DNA of 42,413 nucleotides from an uncultured Bacteroidota bacterium (lineage in GTDB: Bacteria; Bacteroidota; Bacteroidia; Bacteroidales; CAIWKO01): contig CALGYY010000172.1 of assembly GCA_937934705.1 (NCBI GenBank), positions 1-42,413 of the forward strand. Reading direction: 5' to 3'. Both the position numbers and the translations under genes were made by a program. This document shows positions 8,184-17,450 of this stretch, piece after piece; position 1 is the first letter of the stretch; each line of letters opens with the position of its first letter. The notes beneath the pieces were generated by a model. The model ran no database searches and was not told the DNA's origin. It was given only the letters and a program-made list of their open reading frames with translations.

Positions 8184-8915
8184 ATGGAAGAAAATACATT
8201 AGAAAAAAAAGATGTGATCAGGCTGGAAAAGGTATCTGTATTCCAGGACCGCAACCTGATCCTCAACGATGTGAACCTGGAGATCACTTCCGGGGAATTT
8301 GTTTACCTGATCGGGAAAACGGGGAGCGGCAAGAGCAGCCTGTTAAAACTTCTCTACGGGGATATTCCTGCTGTTGATGGCAGCGCTACCGTGGCCGGTT
8401 ATGATCTGAGGAAGATCCGCCGACGTGATATTCCGATGCTGAGGCGTAAACTGGGGATCGTTTTTCAGGATTTCCAGCTGCTGACCGATCGTTCGGTGAA
8501 CGACAATCTCAGTTTCGTGATGAAGGCTACGGGCTGGACCGACCAGGGAAATATGCAGCGGAGAATGCAGGAAGTGCTGGAAAGTGTGGGACTGGGCGGC
8601 CAGGGACGAAAGATGCCGCATCAGCTCTCAGGCGGGGAGCAGCAAAGGGTCAGCATTGCACGCGCACTGATCAATCACCCGGAAATCATCCTTGCGGATG
8701 AGCCTACAGGCAACCTCGACCCCAACACTTCGGAAGATATTATCCAGATCCTGATCGACATCAGTAAAACTGGTACCGCTGTGTTTATGGCCACTCATGA
8801 TTACTCCCTGTTCAGGCGTTTTCCCTGCCGGACATTGAAATGCGATGAAGGCAGGGTAATCGAAAAGAATCTGATTCTGGATCCCCAGGCAGGGATGTCC
8901 AGGCAAGATGACTGA
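8184..8915 (+). CDS. ftsE: FtsE-type ABC transporter ATP-binding protein
   Basis: The 243-residue product is a single ABC ATPase domain. It has Walker A GKTGSGKSS, a Q-loop in VFQDFQLL, signature LSGGEQQRVS, Walker B IILADEPTGNLD and the switch His in ATHDY. The spacing and the phrase VFQDFQLLTDRSV fit FtsE, the cytoplasmic ATPase partner of FtsX that regulates cell-wall hydrolases during division. A LolD/MacB-like exporter ATPase is the main alternative, because no ftsX-like permease gene is adjacent. Neighbours are the small protein 11 bases upstream and a glycosyltransferase gene 33 bases downstream on the same strand. Confidence 0.82.
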   Translation: MEENTLEKKDVIRLEKVSVFQDRNLILNDVNLEITSGEFVYLIGKTGSGKSSLLKLLYGDIPAVDGSATVAGYDLRKIRRRDIPMLRRKLGIVFQDFQLLTDRSVNDNLSFVMKATGWTDQGNMQRRMQEVLESVGLGGQGRKMPHQLSGGEQQRVSIARALINHPEIILADEPTGNLDPNTSEDIIQILIDISKTGTAVFMATHDYSLFRRFPCRTLKCDEGRVIEKNLILDPQAGMSRQDD

Positions 8916-8948
8916 ACCTTCAAGGCTCAACAACTTCATTAATCCTCT

Positions 8949-9662
8949 ATGCTGTCCGTACTGATCCCGGTTTTTAATTTTGACGTCAGACCCTTTGTCA
9001 GGGAATTGCACCGGCAGGCCACTGAATGCGGAATGGCCTTTGAAATCCGCTGTTACGACGACGCCTCTCAAAGGAAATACTGCAATATGAACCGGGAGCT
9101 TGAGCAAATGGAAAATGTCGTTTATAAAGAACTCCCGGTGAACCTGGGGCGCTCGGCCATTCGAAACCTGCTGGCGGAGGAAGCCGTGTTTGACCATCTG
9201 CTGTTTGCTGATTGCGATTCCTGGCCTGAACGAGGCGATTTCATCAGCAAATACAAAGAAGTTCTGGGCCCGGATGCTGTCCTGTATGGCGGGAGATCTT
9301 ATTCTCCGGATCCGCCTGTTGACCAGACCTTGTTTCTCCGCTGGCACTACGGCCTTCAACGGGAAGTCATCCCTGTGGAAACCCGGAAGCGCCAGCCCTG
9401 GCATTCTTTTCAGACCAATAATTTCGTTATTCCCCGTGAGCTTTTCCTGAAGATCAGACTGAATGAAGCGCTTAAAGGTTATGGTCACGAAGATACATTG
9501 CTGGGCATTCAGCTCATGCAACAAGAGGTTCCCCTGCTACACCTCGACAATCCGTTGCGTCACCTCGGACTTGAAAACAGCCGAGAATTTCTGGATAAAA
9601 CCCGCCAGGGTGTACTCAACCTGGCCCGTCTGATCCTTGCCGATACCCCCTGGATAGCGTGA
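8949..9662 (+). CDS. Glycosyltransferase family 2, C-terminus lost by frameshift
   Basis: The protein (237 residues as read) begins with MLSVLIPVFNFDVRPFV, the nucleotide-sugar-binding start of a GT-A fold. It has a FADCDSW region with a D-x-D-like metal motif near residue 88 and GYGHEDTLLG near residue 180, where the catalytic base region is expected. The frame ends at a TGA at 9660-9662. The -1 frame continues with a matching C-terminal segment to 9847. Inserting one base in the C run at 9646-9650 would join the two into a product of about 300 residues. The acceptor and sugar are unknown. It is probably part of envelope glycan synthesis and shares a strand with the ftsE-like gene. Confidence 0.82.
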   Translation: MLSVLIPVFNFDVRPFVRELHRQATECGMAFEIRCYDDASQRKYCNMNRELEQMENVVYKELPVNLGRSAIRNLLAEEAVFDHLLFADCDSWPERGDFISKYKEVLGPDAVLYGGRSYSPDPPVDQTLFLRWHYGLQREVIPVETRKRQPWHSFQTNNFVIPRELFLKIRLNEALKGYGHEDTLLGIQLMQQEVPLLHLDNPLRHLGLENSREFLDKTRQGVLNLARLILADTPWIA

Positions 9663-9847
9663 AGCTGGTCCGCGTATATAATCGTTTGAAATTCACTGGC
9701 GTAACACGAATTTTCAGTTGGTATTCAGGACTTCGGGAAAAGCAATGGCTGAGTAAGCTGGAGTCCACCCGCCCCTCTCTGAGGCTTTTCGATTTTTATA
9801 AACTGGGTTTATTGTGCAGGGCCGTCAGGTCCATGAGCAAAAAGTAA
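9659..9847 (+). pseudogene. Displaced C-terminal segment of the preceding glycosyltransferase
   Basis: This frame is open before 9659 as well, so the GTG at 9659 need not be a start. Read across the C run with one added base, the joined protein runs DTPLDSVKLVRVYNRLK and ends with RPSLRLFDFYKLG, a tail I associate with Bacteroidota family 2 glycosyltransferases. A separate 62-residue protein is possible but less likely. It may reflect a real mutation or an assembly error; raw reads would decide. Confidence 0.6.
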
Positions 9848-9855
9848 ATCCGGGC

Positions 9856-10974
9856 TTAACCCGCAGCGTCGATCACGGCCTTCAGCTGAAGTCTCTCCCG
9901 GTCCCAGCATAATTCTTCCCGGGCTTTCAGGCAGGCTGCTTTCATAACTTGCAGCTCTGATGCATTCTCCAGCATTTCCCTGATCATTTTTGCCAGTTGT
10001 TCAGGCCGATGCGATTCGGTGATCCTGCCTACCCCATATTGGTCAATGATGCTGCGGATCTCCGGCAGGTCTGATGCCAGCACAGGGACACCGGCATGGA
10101 TGTAATCAAAGAGCTTGTTCGGCAGACTGAAACGGTAGTTGACATTGGTATCCTTATCGAGACTCAATCCGATATCTGCGCAAACCGTGTATTTTAAGAG
10201 TTCGTCAAAGGGCTGCCGTGGAATGAACCTGACTTTACCCTTCAATGCCGGATCCGTGGCCATCTCCTTCAGGCGGGGGATGGCATCCCCGCCGCCGATG
10301 ATCAGCAGTATGGCGTGATCCACGAAACGCATGGCCTCCACCGCTTCTTCCCCTCCCCTGTCCATATTGATCCAAGCACCCTGCAGCAAAATCAGCGGGA
10401 TGCCTGAAGGAAGTCCAAGCTCATCTCTCCCTGGTGCCGGTAAGGGACGCAGGGCAGGTACGTTGCGGACGACATGGAGCTTATTCCCGTATTGTTCCCG
10501 GTATAGTGAGGCAATAGATTCATTTACCGTAATGACATGTTTAAGGCGGGGAAATATCTTTTGTTCTATTTTCTGCCATACCCTGCGCACCCACGGACGG
10601 GAAAGCAACTCCGGCATCCCGGTAAAGTATTCATGGGAGTCGTAGATCAGCGCGAGTCTCCTGATGCGCGAAACCCAGTAAACGGGCCAAAGGGTATCCA
10701 GATCATTGGCCAGCAACAGGTTTGCCGGCCTGAAAAGCAGCAAAAAGAACAGGCGGTAATTAAAAGCAGCGTAAAAAAACACTTTGCGACGAAAGAGCAT
10801 GAACATACGATAAGTTTTGTACGGTCGCTCCTGCAGGGACGGACTTCCTGCATGCTTTCGTCCGACAAGCAGCACACGGTAGCCCTGCTCAACAAGCTCC
10901 CTGCAGCTGTTGTCAACCCTGCGGTCGTTGAACAGATCATTGGAAACGGAAACGATAGCCCTTTTTTGTCGCAT
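9856..10974 (-). CDS. Glycosyltransferase family 4 (GT-B fold)
   Basis: The 372-residue product starts MRQKRAIVSVSNDLFNDRRV, an N-terminal Rossmann strand followed by the D-x-R-V segment of acceptor-binding domains. DLDTLWP and SHEYFTGMPE lie near the middle. The C-terminal donor-binding half includes ILLIIGGGD, and SLPNKLFDYIHAGVPVLAS near residue 285, with the E/D-containing loop typical of family 4 enzymes. The ATG at 10974 was preferred over 11007 because the family usually begins a few residues before this strand. A near match to the -7 element (TTACTTTG) lies just upstream. Its 3' end faces the family 2 glycosyltransferase with an 8-base gap. Donor and acceptor are unknown. Confidence 0.85.
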   Translation of the reverse strand: MRQKRAIVSVSNDLFNDRRVDNSCRELVEQGYRVLLVGRKHAGSPSLQERPYKTYRMFMLFRRKVFFYAAFNYRLFFLLLFRPANLLLANDLDTLWPVYWVSRIRRLALIYDSHEYFTGMPELLSRPWVRRVWQKIEQKIFPRLKHVITVNESIASLYREQYGNKLHVVRNVPALRPLPAPGRDELGLPSGIPLILLQGAWINMDRGGEEAVEAMRFVDHAILLIIGGGDAIPRLKEMATDPALKGKVRFIPRQPFDELLKYTVCADIGLSLDKDTNVNYRFSLPNKLFDYIHAGVPVLASDLPEIRSIIDQYGVGRITESHRPEQLAKMIREMLENASELQVMKAACLKAREELCWDRERLQLKAVIDAAG

Positions 10975-11023
10975 TCTGCCGCAAAGTAACGAAAAGATCC
11001 GGAACATATTTCTTCCGTTGACA

Positions 11024-11059
11024 ATTCCGCTTATGACGACTCCTGCCCCATAGCGGAAT
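11024..11059. promoter_or_regulatory. Inverted repeat in divergent promoter region
   Basis: ATTCCGCT (11024-11031) and AGCGGAAT (11052-11059) are perfect inverted arms. They can be extended by three pairs after a one-base bulge, leaving a loop of about 13 bases. The element sits between the divergent family 4 glycosyltransferase and the giant T9SS protein. It could be an operator or a leader hairpin; nothing more is shown. Confidence 0.35.
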
Positions 11060-11131
11060 GAGGAATTTTAAGATCCATCGAATTATTATACAATGTCTTA
11101 TATCATTTCCTGAAAAAAAAAGCAATAAATG

Positions 11132-11163
11132 TTTGTCCGCTGCATAGATTTCATGTAAATTTC
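11132..11163 (+). promoter_or_regulatory. Promoter of the first giant T9SS protein gene
   Basis: TTTG (11132-11135) is followed after 20 bases by TAAATTTC (11156-11163), a seven-of-eight match to TAnnTTTG. The spacing fits the Bacteroidota -33/-7 arrangement. The surroundings are A/T-rich and the gene starts 55 bases downstream. Confidence 0.5.
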
Positions 11164-11218
11164 GGCTTCATTAGAATCCGCAAATTATTTTTTTGAAAAC
11201 CCCTAATTATTGAATGAT

Positions 11219-14200
11219 ATGAAGAAAAGCCTACTTCTCCTGACCAGTATTATATTCAGCCTCACGCTCAGCGCGCAGTTCTCAAACGATGTAGCCATCA
11301 CCCTGCTGAGCCCGGCACCCGGCACTTATTGTGACGGATCCTCAATGGTCACGGCAACAGTTTCGAACATGGATGCAGTGAACCCGACCAATGGAGCAGT
11401 CATGGTTGAATTATATATCGATGGCATCGCCATCATCACGATTCCGACCTCCGGTCCACTCGCAGGTGGCGGCAGCGAAGCCATCCCGCTGGGACCACTG
11501 GCCGGTAAGGTTGGAAAACATACTTTTTCAGCTGTGGCCGTTTACCCCGGAGACATCAACGCGGGAAACAACAGCCTGAGCAATACCGTATTTCTTCAGT
11601 TCAACGGCACCTACACCATCGGTCCTAACATCAACGATCATTTCAGCTCGCTGAAAATGGCAGTTGATACGATCAACACATATGGTTTATGCGGACCCAC
11701 TGTGATCAATTGCCAGGCGGGTCACACCGAAACCAACAGCAATATTCTGCTGAACACCCTCACCACAAGTGCTGCGAACACCCTGACATTCAACGGAAAC
11801 GGAGCCATTATCACATCGGCCAACGGAATTTCCGCCTTGCTTGACGGGATTCTAAAGGTCGCCGGAACAGATTATGTGACTGTCAGCAGCTTCACTTTCC
11901 GCCAGGATCCCGCTGCAGCCAACAAGATGGAATGGGGCGTGGCCATTCTGAAGCAAAGTGGCACAGAAGGATCCCAAAACATCACCATAGAGGATTGCAT
12001 CATTCGTCTTGACAGGACCAACACCGGAAGTACAGGTATCTATTCCGCCAACCATACCACGGCAGCAACAACAGCCCTTACAGTTACGGCGTTCAGCGGG
12101 ACCAACTCCAATCTTCATTTTTACAACAATACGATCGACAGTTGTTTCACCGGAATACAGGTCCGGGGTTATAATGATATCAGTCCGTTTAATTATTACG
12201 ATCATGACATTAACATTGGGGCAGCAGGTAAGGGCAACAGCATCACGAATTATGGTTTCGGGGGAACCTCTGCATATGCGATTACCACTCTTAATGTTGA
12301 TTTATTATACATATCGCATAATACAATGTATAATGGTGCAGGCTGTACAAGCACCCTGCGCGGTATTTATCTGCAAACGGCCTCCAATTCTGCAGCGGAG
12401 GTTAATCACAACACCATCAGTCTGAACTCCGGGGCCGCCGGAAGCCTTTGCGCAGCCATTGAGAGTTCGATGGGGGGCAGCGGGACAGGCAACCTGCTGC
12501 ACTTTCACGATAACATCATTAAAAATTGCACCTACACTTCAGGGGTAACATCCGGTGCTTTTTACGGGATCTACTGCACCTCAGCAGCTCCTGATACCCT
12601 GAAGATCGTGAATAACCGGATTGACTCCGTAAGCCACGGCGGAACCGGCATCCTGGGGGGGATCTACAGCACGACCCATATCAACAACCTGCTTATCGAC
12701 AGCAATACGGTATCGAATATCACCAGGGTTAGCGGCTCTTCAGGAGCCACCTACGGCATCAGGCTGACAGGAGGAACCGGATACTATTACATGAGCAATA
12801 ACCAAATATTCGCCTTCAGCGGGGACCAGAATGTGGTTTACGGTCTTGCCAGCGGCGCAGGGACGGAGAACCGGATGTACAACAACCGTGTATATAATCT
12901 CCAAAGCACGGGTGTTTCGGGTTCAGTTGTCCACGGCATCTTCATTTCCGCGGGTGCGGGATCGTCAAGCAGGGTTTTCAATAATTTCGTCAGCGACCTG
13001 AATGCCCCCAATGTGATGAACACCAATAGTGTGATCGGAATTAACATCAATGCAGGTCCTTCGCTCGTGCAATACAATACGGTTTACCTGAATGCCACCA
13101 CCACCACGGGCAGTTCCGGTTCATCCGCCATCATGGCCAGCACAACAACCAACGTCACCCTGAATAACAACATTCTGGTGAATGTTTCGGCAGCCAGCGG
13201 ACTGGGCTATGCGGTTGCTTACAGGAGGAGCAATGCTACGCTGACCTCTTACAATGCCGCCTCCAACAACAACTGCTTTTATGTGAACGCATCGGCCAAT
13301 TCGCTGATCTACGTTGAAGGAACCTCTACCTACACCAACCCCTGCGCAACAGTTTCTGCTTTCAAAACCTACGTTGGTCCGAGAGATGCGGCATCCTTCA
13401 GTGAATTGCCGCCCTTTGTCAATATCCTGAGTAAGCCTTACGACCTTCACCTGCAGACCACCATTCCTACCGCCTGCGAAAGCGGAGGTATCAGGATCAC
13501 CTCACCGCTGGCCATTCCGCTGGATTTCGACAAGGAGCTCCGGCAGGGTGAAACAGGCTACAGTGGCAGCGGCATAGCACCGGATGTCGGAGCTGATGAA
13601 GGGGACTTTGTGCCGGTTGACCTGATCCCGCCACTCATTGTATACACAGCTCTACCGAATACATTAAGCACGAGCGGCCCCATTCTGGCCAATGTGATCA
13701 TCACTGATGATAACAATATCAATGTAAATCCCGGATTGAAGCCCAGGGTTTACTACAAGAAGAAGACAAATGCAAATACTTTCGCTGACAATACCAGCGG
13801 CACTAACGGCTGGAAATATGTGGAAGCTTCAGGGTCCGTATCACCATTTTCATTTGCACTGGATTTTAACCTTATCTCAGGAGGCGTAATACAGGGTGAT
13901 ACCATTCAATATTTTGTGGTCGCCCAGGATTCAGCATTCAACCCCAATGTGGGCATCAATAACGGTGTTTTTGCTGCAGTGCCAATTAGTGTCGACCTCA
14001 CTTCAGCAGCCTTCCCGCTCACCGGAACCATTAATTATTACGCCATTCTGGAGGAAATGTGCGGCACATATTATATTGGTGCAAGTCAGACCCCGCCACA
14101 TTTCACTTCGCTGACTGCAGCCGTTTCAGCACTAAACAGCCGCATTATCACTTGTCCCGTGGTATTGGAACTGCAGACGGATTATGATGGATCCGCTGAA

Positions 14201-17200
14201 AGTCTGCCCCTGGTCCTTAACCAGAACGATGGCTCCGGTCCGGTGAATACCCTCACGATACGCCCTGCCAGCGGTGTTACGAAAACGATTGAAGGAAACT
14301 CTGCTACATCTGTGATTAAACTCTCCGGATTTGACTATTTCATTCTTGACGGATCCAACAACGGCAGCAACAGCCGCGACCTGAGCCTGAGAAACAGCCT
14401 GGCAGCCGGCAGCACAGCATGTATCTGGCTCAGCAGCAACGGTGCCTCTGATGGCTGTCACAGGGTTAGCATCAAAAACTGTAACATCAGCACAGCAAGC
14501 AATACTTCCACTTCCACTTTCGGAATCTATGCGGCAGGCATTAACATATCCACCTCGGGAAGCGGGGCCAACAACGACAGCCTGAGTCTGCTCAACAACT
14601 CGATCTCCAACTGCTGGTATGGCATCTTCGTCAGGGGTAACACTGACGGATCCAATGAAGGCCTGCAGATCGACGGGAATATCATCGGATCGGAATTGCT
14701 CTCATCAGGCATCGGTTTTAAGGGAATTGATCTGCGTTATGCTGATGCAGCAACGATCAGCAGAAATGAAATTTTCGGTTTATCAAACAACAACACATAT
14801 AACATCCAGGGTATCGATCTGGGTGAATACTGCGCCGGAAGCCTGGTCGAGAAAAACGAGATCCACGGTTTCCGTCAGACCAATACCGGGGGCTACGGGG
14901 CTTATGGCATCCATGTGTCTTCTTCTAACGGGAATGACAATATCGGCATCATCAACAATATTGTGTACGACCTTTTGGGCGATGGTGGCGGAAGCAGTTT
15001 AAACAACAATCCTTTCGGGATCAGGCTCAGCGGTGGCGACAACATGAAAGTGTGGTATAACAGCGTTCATTTGTCGGGCAGTTTTCTTAATCCGGCCACG
15101 GCCGACCTTTCCGCAGCCATGATGATCGGGAGTTCGGCCATGCTGAACCTTGACCTCCGGAATAATGTTTTCTCCAATAGCATTACAGGTGGCGCCGGAA
15201 CATCCTCTTACGCCATATGGGCCGCTGCATCCCTGAATTTCGGAACCGTTGACTACAATGATTATTATGCCGGAGGGCCCTATGCGATACTGGGAGGAAA
15301 GGGTTCAGACATATATAATCTGACCGGCTGGCAGTCAGCAACATTGCAGGATGTTCATTCACTTTCAGTGAACCCCGGATTTACCTCTGACAGTAATCTC
15401 CTGCCTTTGACCAATGCAGTCAACAACAAGGGGATACCGCTTGCAGGCATCACAGAAGATTTCTTCGGAACCTCCAGGAATCCCCTGAAACCCGATTTGG
15501 GGGCCATTGAATTCATCGGAGTAACCTATGACCTGAGCATTAACATGATGATCGATCCGGTTCAGCCTGAGGCTTGCTTCAGCAATCAGGAAATCGTGAG
15601 AGCAAACATCCTGAATAACGGCATCGACACCCTGTTCTTTAATGTCAATCCGGTCGGATTCCACCTGCTGGTCGACAGCGACCATGGCACACAGGCCTTT
15701 GTGCACCTGCAGAACACGAACTGGCTGGCACCGGACCAGGCCATGATCATCACATTGACCAACGACTGTGATCTCAGCCGGGCAGGCATTTACCGTTTCA
15801 CGATTTACCACGACTGGGCTCCTGATCAGGCCGCTGACAACGACACCCTTGATGGCATCACGCGGCGCTCTCTGAATCCGGAAATCACAGCAACGACAGC
15901 TACTCCGCCCGAGATCTGTTATGGCAGCAGTGCGCAACTCATGGTCAGCGGAAACGCATTTGGCAGCGGCAGTATTCATATGGAGTTTGAAAAAGACAGT
16001 ATGGTCAATATTCCCGATAATGACTTCGGCGGGGCATTCTCACCCATACAGGTCAGCGGCACCAACACCCTGGCGCGGGAGCTTTATGCAGTGAACATCG
16101 ACAGCCTGCTGAGTCCGTCCACAGGCGATTTATCCATCTTCCTGTACGCACCGGACGGATCAAGTGTTGAACTTTCCACCAATAATGGTGGCTCCGGAGC
16201 CAATTACATCGGAACAACCCTGGGTATGTGGGCGATCTCTCCCATCACGATCGCCAGCCCGCCTTTCACCGGTGAATTCGTTCCTGAGGGCGATCTGACA
16301 ACGCTCACAGGCAGCTCAGAAGGCACCTGGAGATTAAAGGTGGCAGATGTGGTCACCGGGAATACTGCTACCTTGTATAAATGGAGTCTGACTTTCAGAA
16401 CCAACAGTATCGTTCAGTATGAGTGGTGGCCCAATTACGCCATCAACGACACCACCATTCCGGATCCCGTGGTCAATCCTCTGATCCTGGAAGCCTATTA
16501 CGTCAGGATCACCGACGAGCATGGTTGTACAAGCGCCACAGATACGATACTGATCGATGTTGCACCCCTGCCTTCGGCCAGCATAACTGCAAATGACACG
16601 GAAGTATGCCTGGGCAGCAATGCTGAAATCAGTTTCAACCTTGGCGGTGTCGGACCCTATCTGCTCCATGGGATTACCATTGATGAAGGAGCGTCCACCA
16701 CTGTTTTGCCTGACACCCTGGTAGCCGGTCCCGTATTCACCCTTTATCATCAGCCGGGCGAGGCCACCTGGTATCACATAGAGATGTTCACCGACCAGAA
16801 CAGCGGATGCAGCAACGACACGGCCGACTGGGTGATGGTGGATGTTTTACCGGTTCCCGTGATTTCACTGGGTAACGATACCATTCTCTGCGCTGATCAG
16901 AGCATACTGCTGGATCCGCAGTATTCACCGGCCACATATTTATGGTCTGACAACACTAATGCTTCAACCCTGCTCCTGGACAGTGCAGGATACGGAACCG
17001 GGACCCATATCATCTGGGTGCGTGTTGAAGATGGCTGTACCGCAACAGATACTATACTCGTCACCTTCGATCCCTGCACTGCTGCAGAGGTTTGGAGTGA
17101 GGACGGACTGATGTTGTTTCCGAATCCTGCACAAGGTGAATGCTTACTGTACACCGGCGCAGGACAGGAACCATTGAATATCAGCATTATGGATCTCTAT

Positions 17201-17350
17201 GGCCGCCTGGTATGGCAAACAGGCGATGAAGCCATGCAACCGGATGGAGAAGTGCTGCGTCTTGATATCCGTGACCTGGCGCCAGGAAAATATCTGGTGT
17301 CTGTTGTCAGGGGAAAACAGAAGTATTTATTGCCACTGATAAAAATTTAG
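11219..17350 (+). CDS. Giant T9SS surface protein with two beta-helix regions, P-domain-like and Ig-like modules
   Basis: The product has about 2043 residues. I used the ATG at 11219, which opens a signal peptide ending SLTLSAQ; a TTG three codons earlier is less likely. Order of modules: CARDB-like domain (~25-120); first right-handed beta-helix region (~125-790) rich in N-N-x-I, Y-G-I and S-N-N turns; a small beta domain (~800-905); second beta-helix (~940-1435); second CARDB-like domain (~1437-1550); proprotein-convertase P-domain-like module (~1587-1728, with FLYAPDGSSVEL and EGTWRLKV); Ig/PKD-like domain (~1783-1875); T9SS type A sorting domain from LFPNPAQGE (~1965-2043). It is expected at the cell surface, perhaps in glycan binding or cleavage or in adhesion. 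No catalytic triad is evident. It is a tandem paralogue of the next gene. Confidence 0.85.
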   Translation: MKKSLLLLTSIIFSLTLSAQFSNDVAITLLSPAPGTYCDGSSMVTATVSNMDAVNPTNGAVMVELYIDGIAIITIPTSGPLAGGGSEAIPLGPLAGKVGKHTFSAVAVYPGDINAGNNSLSNTVFLQFNGTYTIGPNINDHFSSLKMAVDTINTYGLCGPTVINCQAGHTETNSNILLNTLTTSAANTLTFNGNGAIITSANGISALLDGILKVAGTDYVTVSSFTFRQDPAAANKMEWGVAILKQSGTEGSQNITIEDCIIRLDRTNTGSTGIYSANHTTAATTALTVTAFSGTNSNLHFYNNTIDSCFTGIQVRGYNDISPFNYYDHDINIGAAGKGNSITNYGFGGTSAYAITTLNVDLLYISHNTMYNGAGCTSTLRGIYLQTASNSAAEVNHNTISLNSGAAGSLCAAIESSMGGSGTGNLLHFHDNIIKNCTYTSGVTSGAFYGIYCTSAAPDTLKIVNNRIDSVSHGGTGILGGIYSTTHINNLLIDSNTVSNITRVSGSSGATYGIRLTGGTGYYYMSNNQIFAFSGDQNVVYGLASGAGTENRMYNNRVYNLQSTGVSGSVVHGIFISAGAGSSSRVFNNFVSDLNAPNVMNTNSVIGININAGPSLVQYNTVYLNATTTTGSSGSSAIMASTTTNVTLNNNILVNVSAASGLGYAVAYRRSNATLTSYNAASNNNCFYVNASANSLIYVEGTSTYTNPCATVSAFKTYVGPRDAASFSELPPFVNILSKPYDLHLQTTIPTACESGGIRITSPLAIPLDFDKELRQGETGYSGSGIAPDVGADEGDFVPVDLIPPLIVYTALPNTLSTSGPILANVIITDDNNINVNPGLKPRVYYKKKTNANTFADNTSGTNGWKYVEASGSVSPFSFALDFNLISGGVIQGDTIQYFVVAQDSAFNPNVGINNGVFAAVPISVDLTSAAFPLTGTINYYAILEEMCGTYYIGASQTPPHFTSLTAAVSALNSRIITCPVVLELQTDYDGSAESLPLVLNQNDGSGPVNTLTIRPASGVTKTIEGNSATSVIKLSGFDYFILDGSNNGSNSRDLSLRNSLAAGSTACIWLSSNGASDGCHRVSIKNCNISTASNTSTSTFGIYAAGINISTSGSGANNDSLSLLNNSISNCWYGIFVRGNTDGSNEGLQIDGNIIGSELLSSGIGFKGIDLRYADAATISRNEIFGLSNNNTYNIQGIDLGEYCAGSLVEKNEIHGFRQTNTGGYGAYGIHVSSSNGNDNIGIINNIVYDLLGDGGGSSLNNNPFGIRLSGGDNMKVWYNSVHLSGSFLNPATADLSAAMMIGSSAMLNLDLRNNVFSNSITGGAGTSSYAIWAAASLNFGTVDYNDYYAGGPYAILGGKGSDIYNLTGWQSATLQDVHSLSVNPGFTSDSNLLPLTNAVNNKGIPLAGITEDFFGTSRNPLKPDLGAIEFIGVTYDLSINMMIDPVQPEACFSNQEIVRANILNNGIDTLFFNVNPVGFHLLVDSDHGTQAFVHLQNTNWLAPDQAMIITLTNDCDLSRAGIYRFTIYHDWAPDQAADNDTLDGITRRSLNPEITATTATPPEICYGSSAQLMVSGNAFGSGSIHMEFEKDSMVNIPDNDFGGAFSPIQVSGTNTLARELYAVNIDSLLSPSTGDLSIFLYAPDGSSVELSTNNGGSGANYIGTTLGMWAISPITIASPPFTGEFVPEGDLTTLTGSSEGTWRLKVADVVTGNTATLYKWSLTFRTNSIVQYEWWPNYAINDTTIPDPVVNPLILEAYYVRITDEHGCTSATDTILIDVAPLPSASITANDTEVCLGSNAEISFNLGGVGPYLLHGITIDEGASTTVLPDTLVAGPVFTLYHQPGEATWYHIEMFTDQNSGCSNDTADWVMVDVLPVPVISLGNDTILCADQSILLDPQYSPATYLWSDNTNASTLLLDSAGYGTGTHIIWVRVEDGCTATDTILVTFDPCTAAEVWSEDGLMLFPNPAQGECLLYTGAGQEPLNISIMDLYGRLVWQTGDEAMQPDGEVLRLDIRDLAPGKYLVSVVRGKQKYLLPLIKI

Positions 17351-17450
17351 CCTGATTGAATTTGATATAAGCCAACTGATTTGATAACCATGCTTCTTGA
17401 TTCCTGTCTCAGAATGAGAGAATGAGCTGAAGGGGCAAAAAAAACAGCGT

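Noticed and set aside
8628..9524. Long antisense frame (298 codons) opposite the ftsE-like and glycosyltransferase genes
   Set aside because: It crosses two well-recognised genes on the other strand and shows no recognisable motif; it follows from their codon bias.
12000..15300. Repeated short motifs (AACAACA, GGCATCTA and similar) considered as DNA repeats or CRISPR
   Set aside because: They are irregular, in frame, and explained by the turns of the encoded beta-helix.
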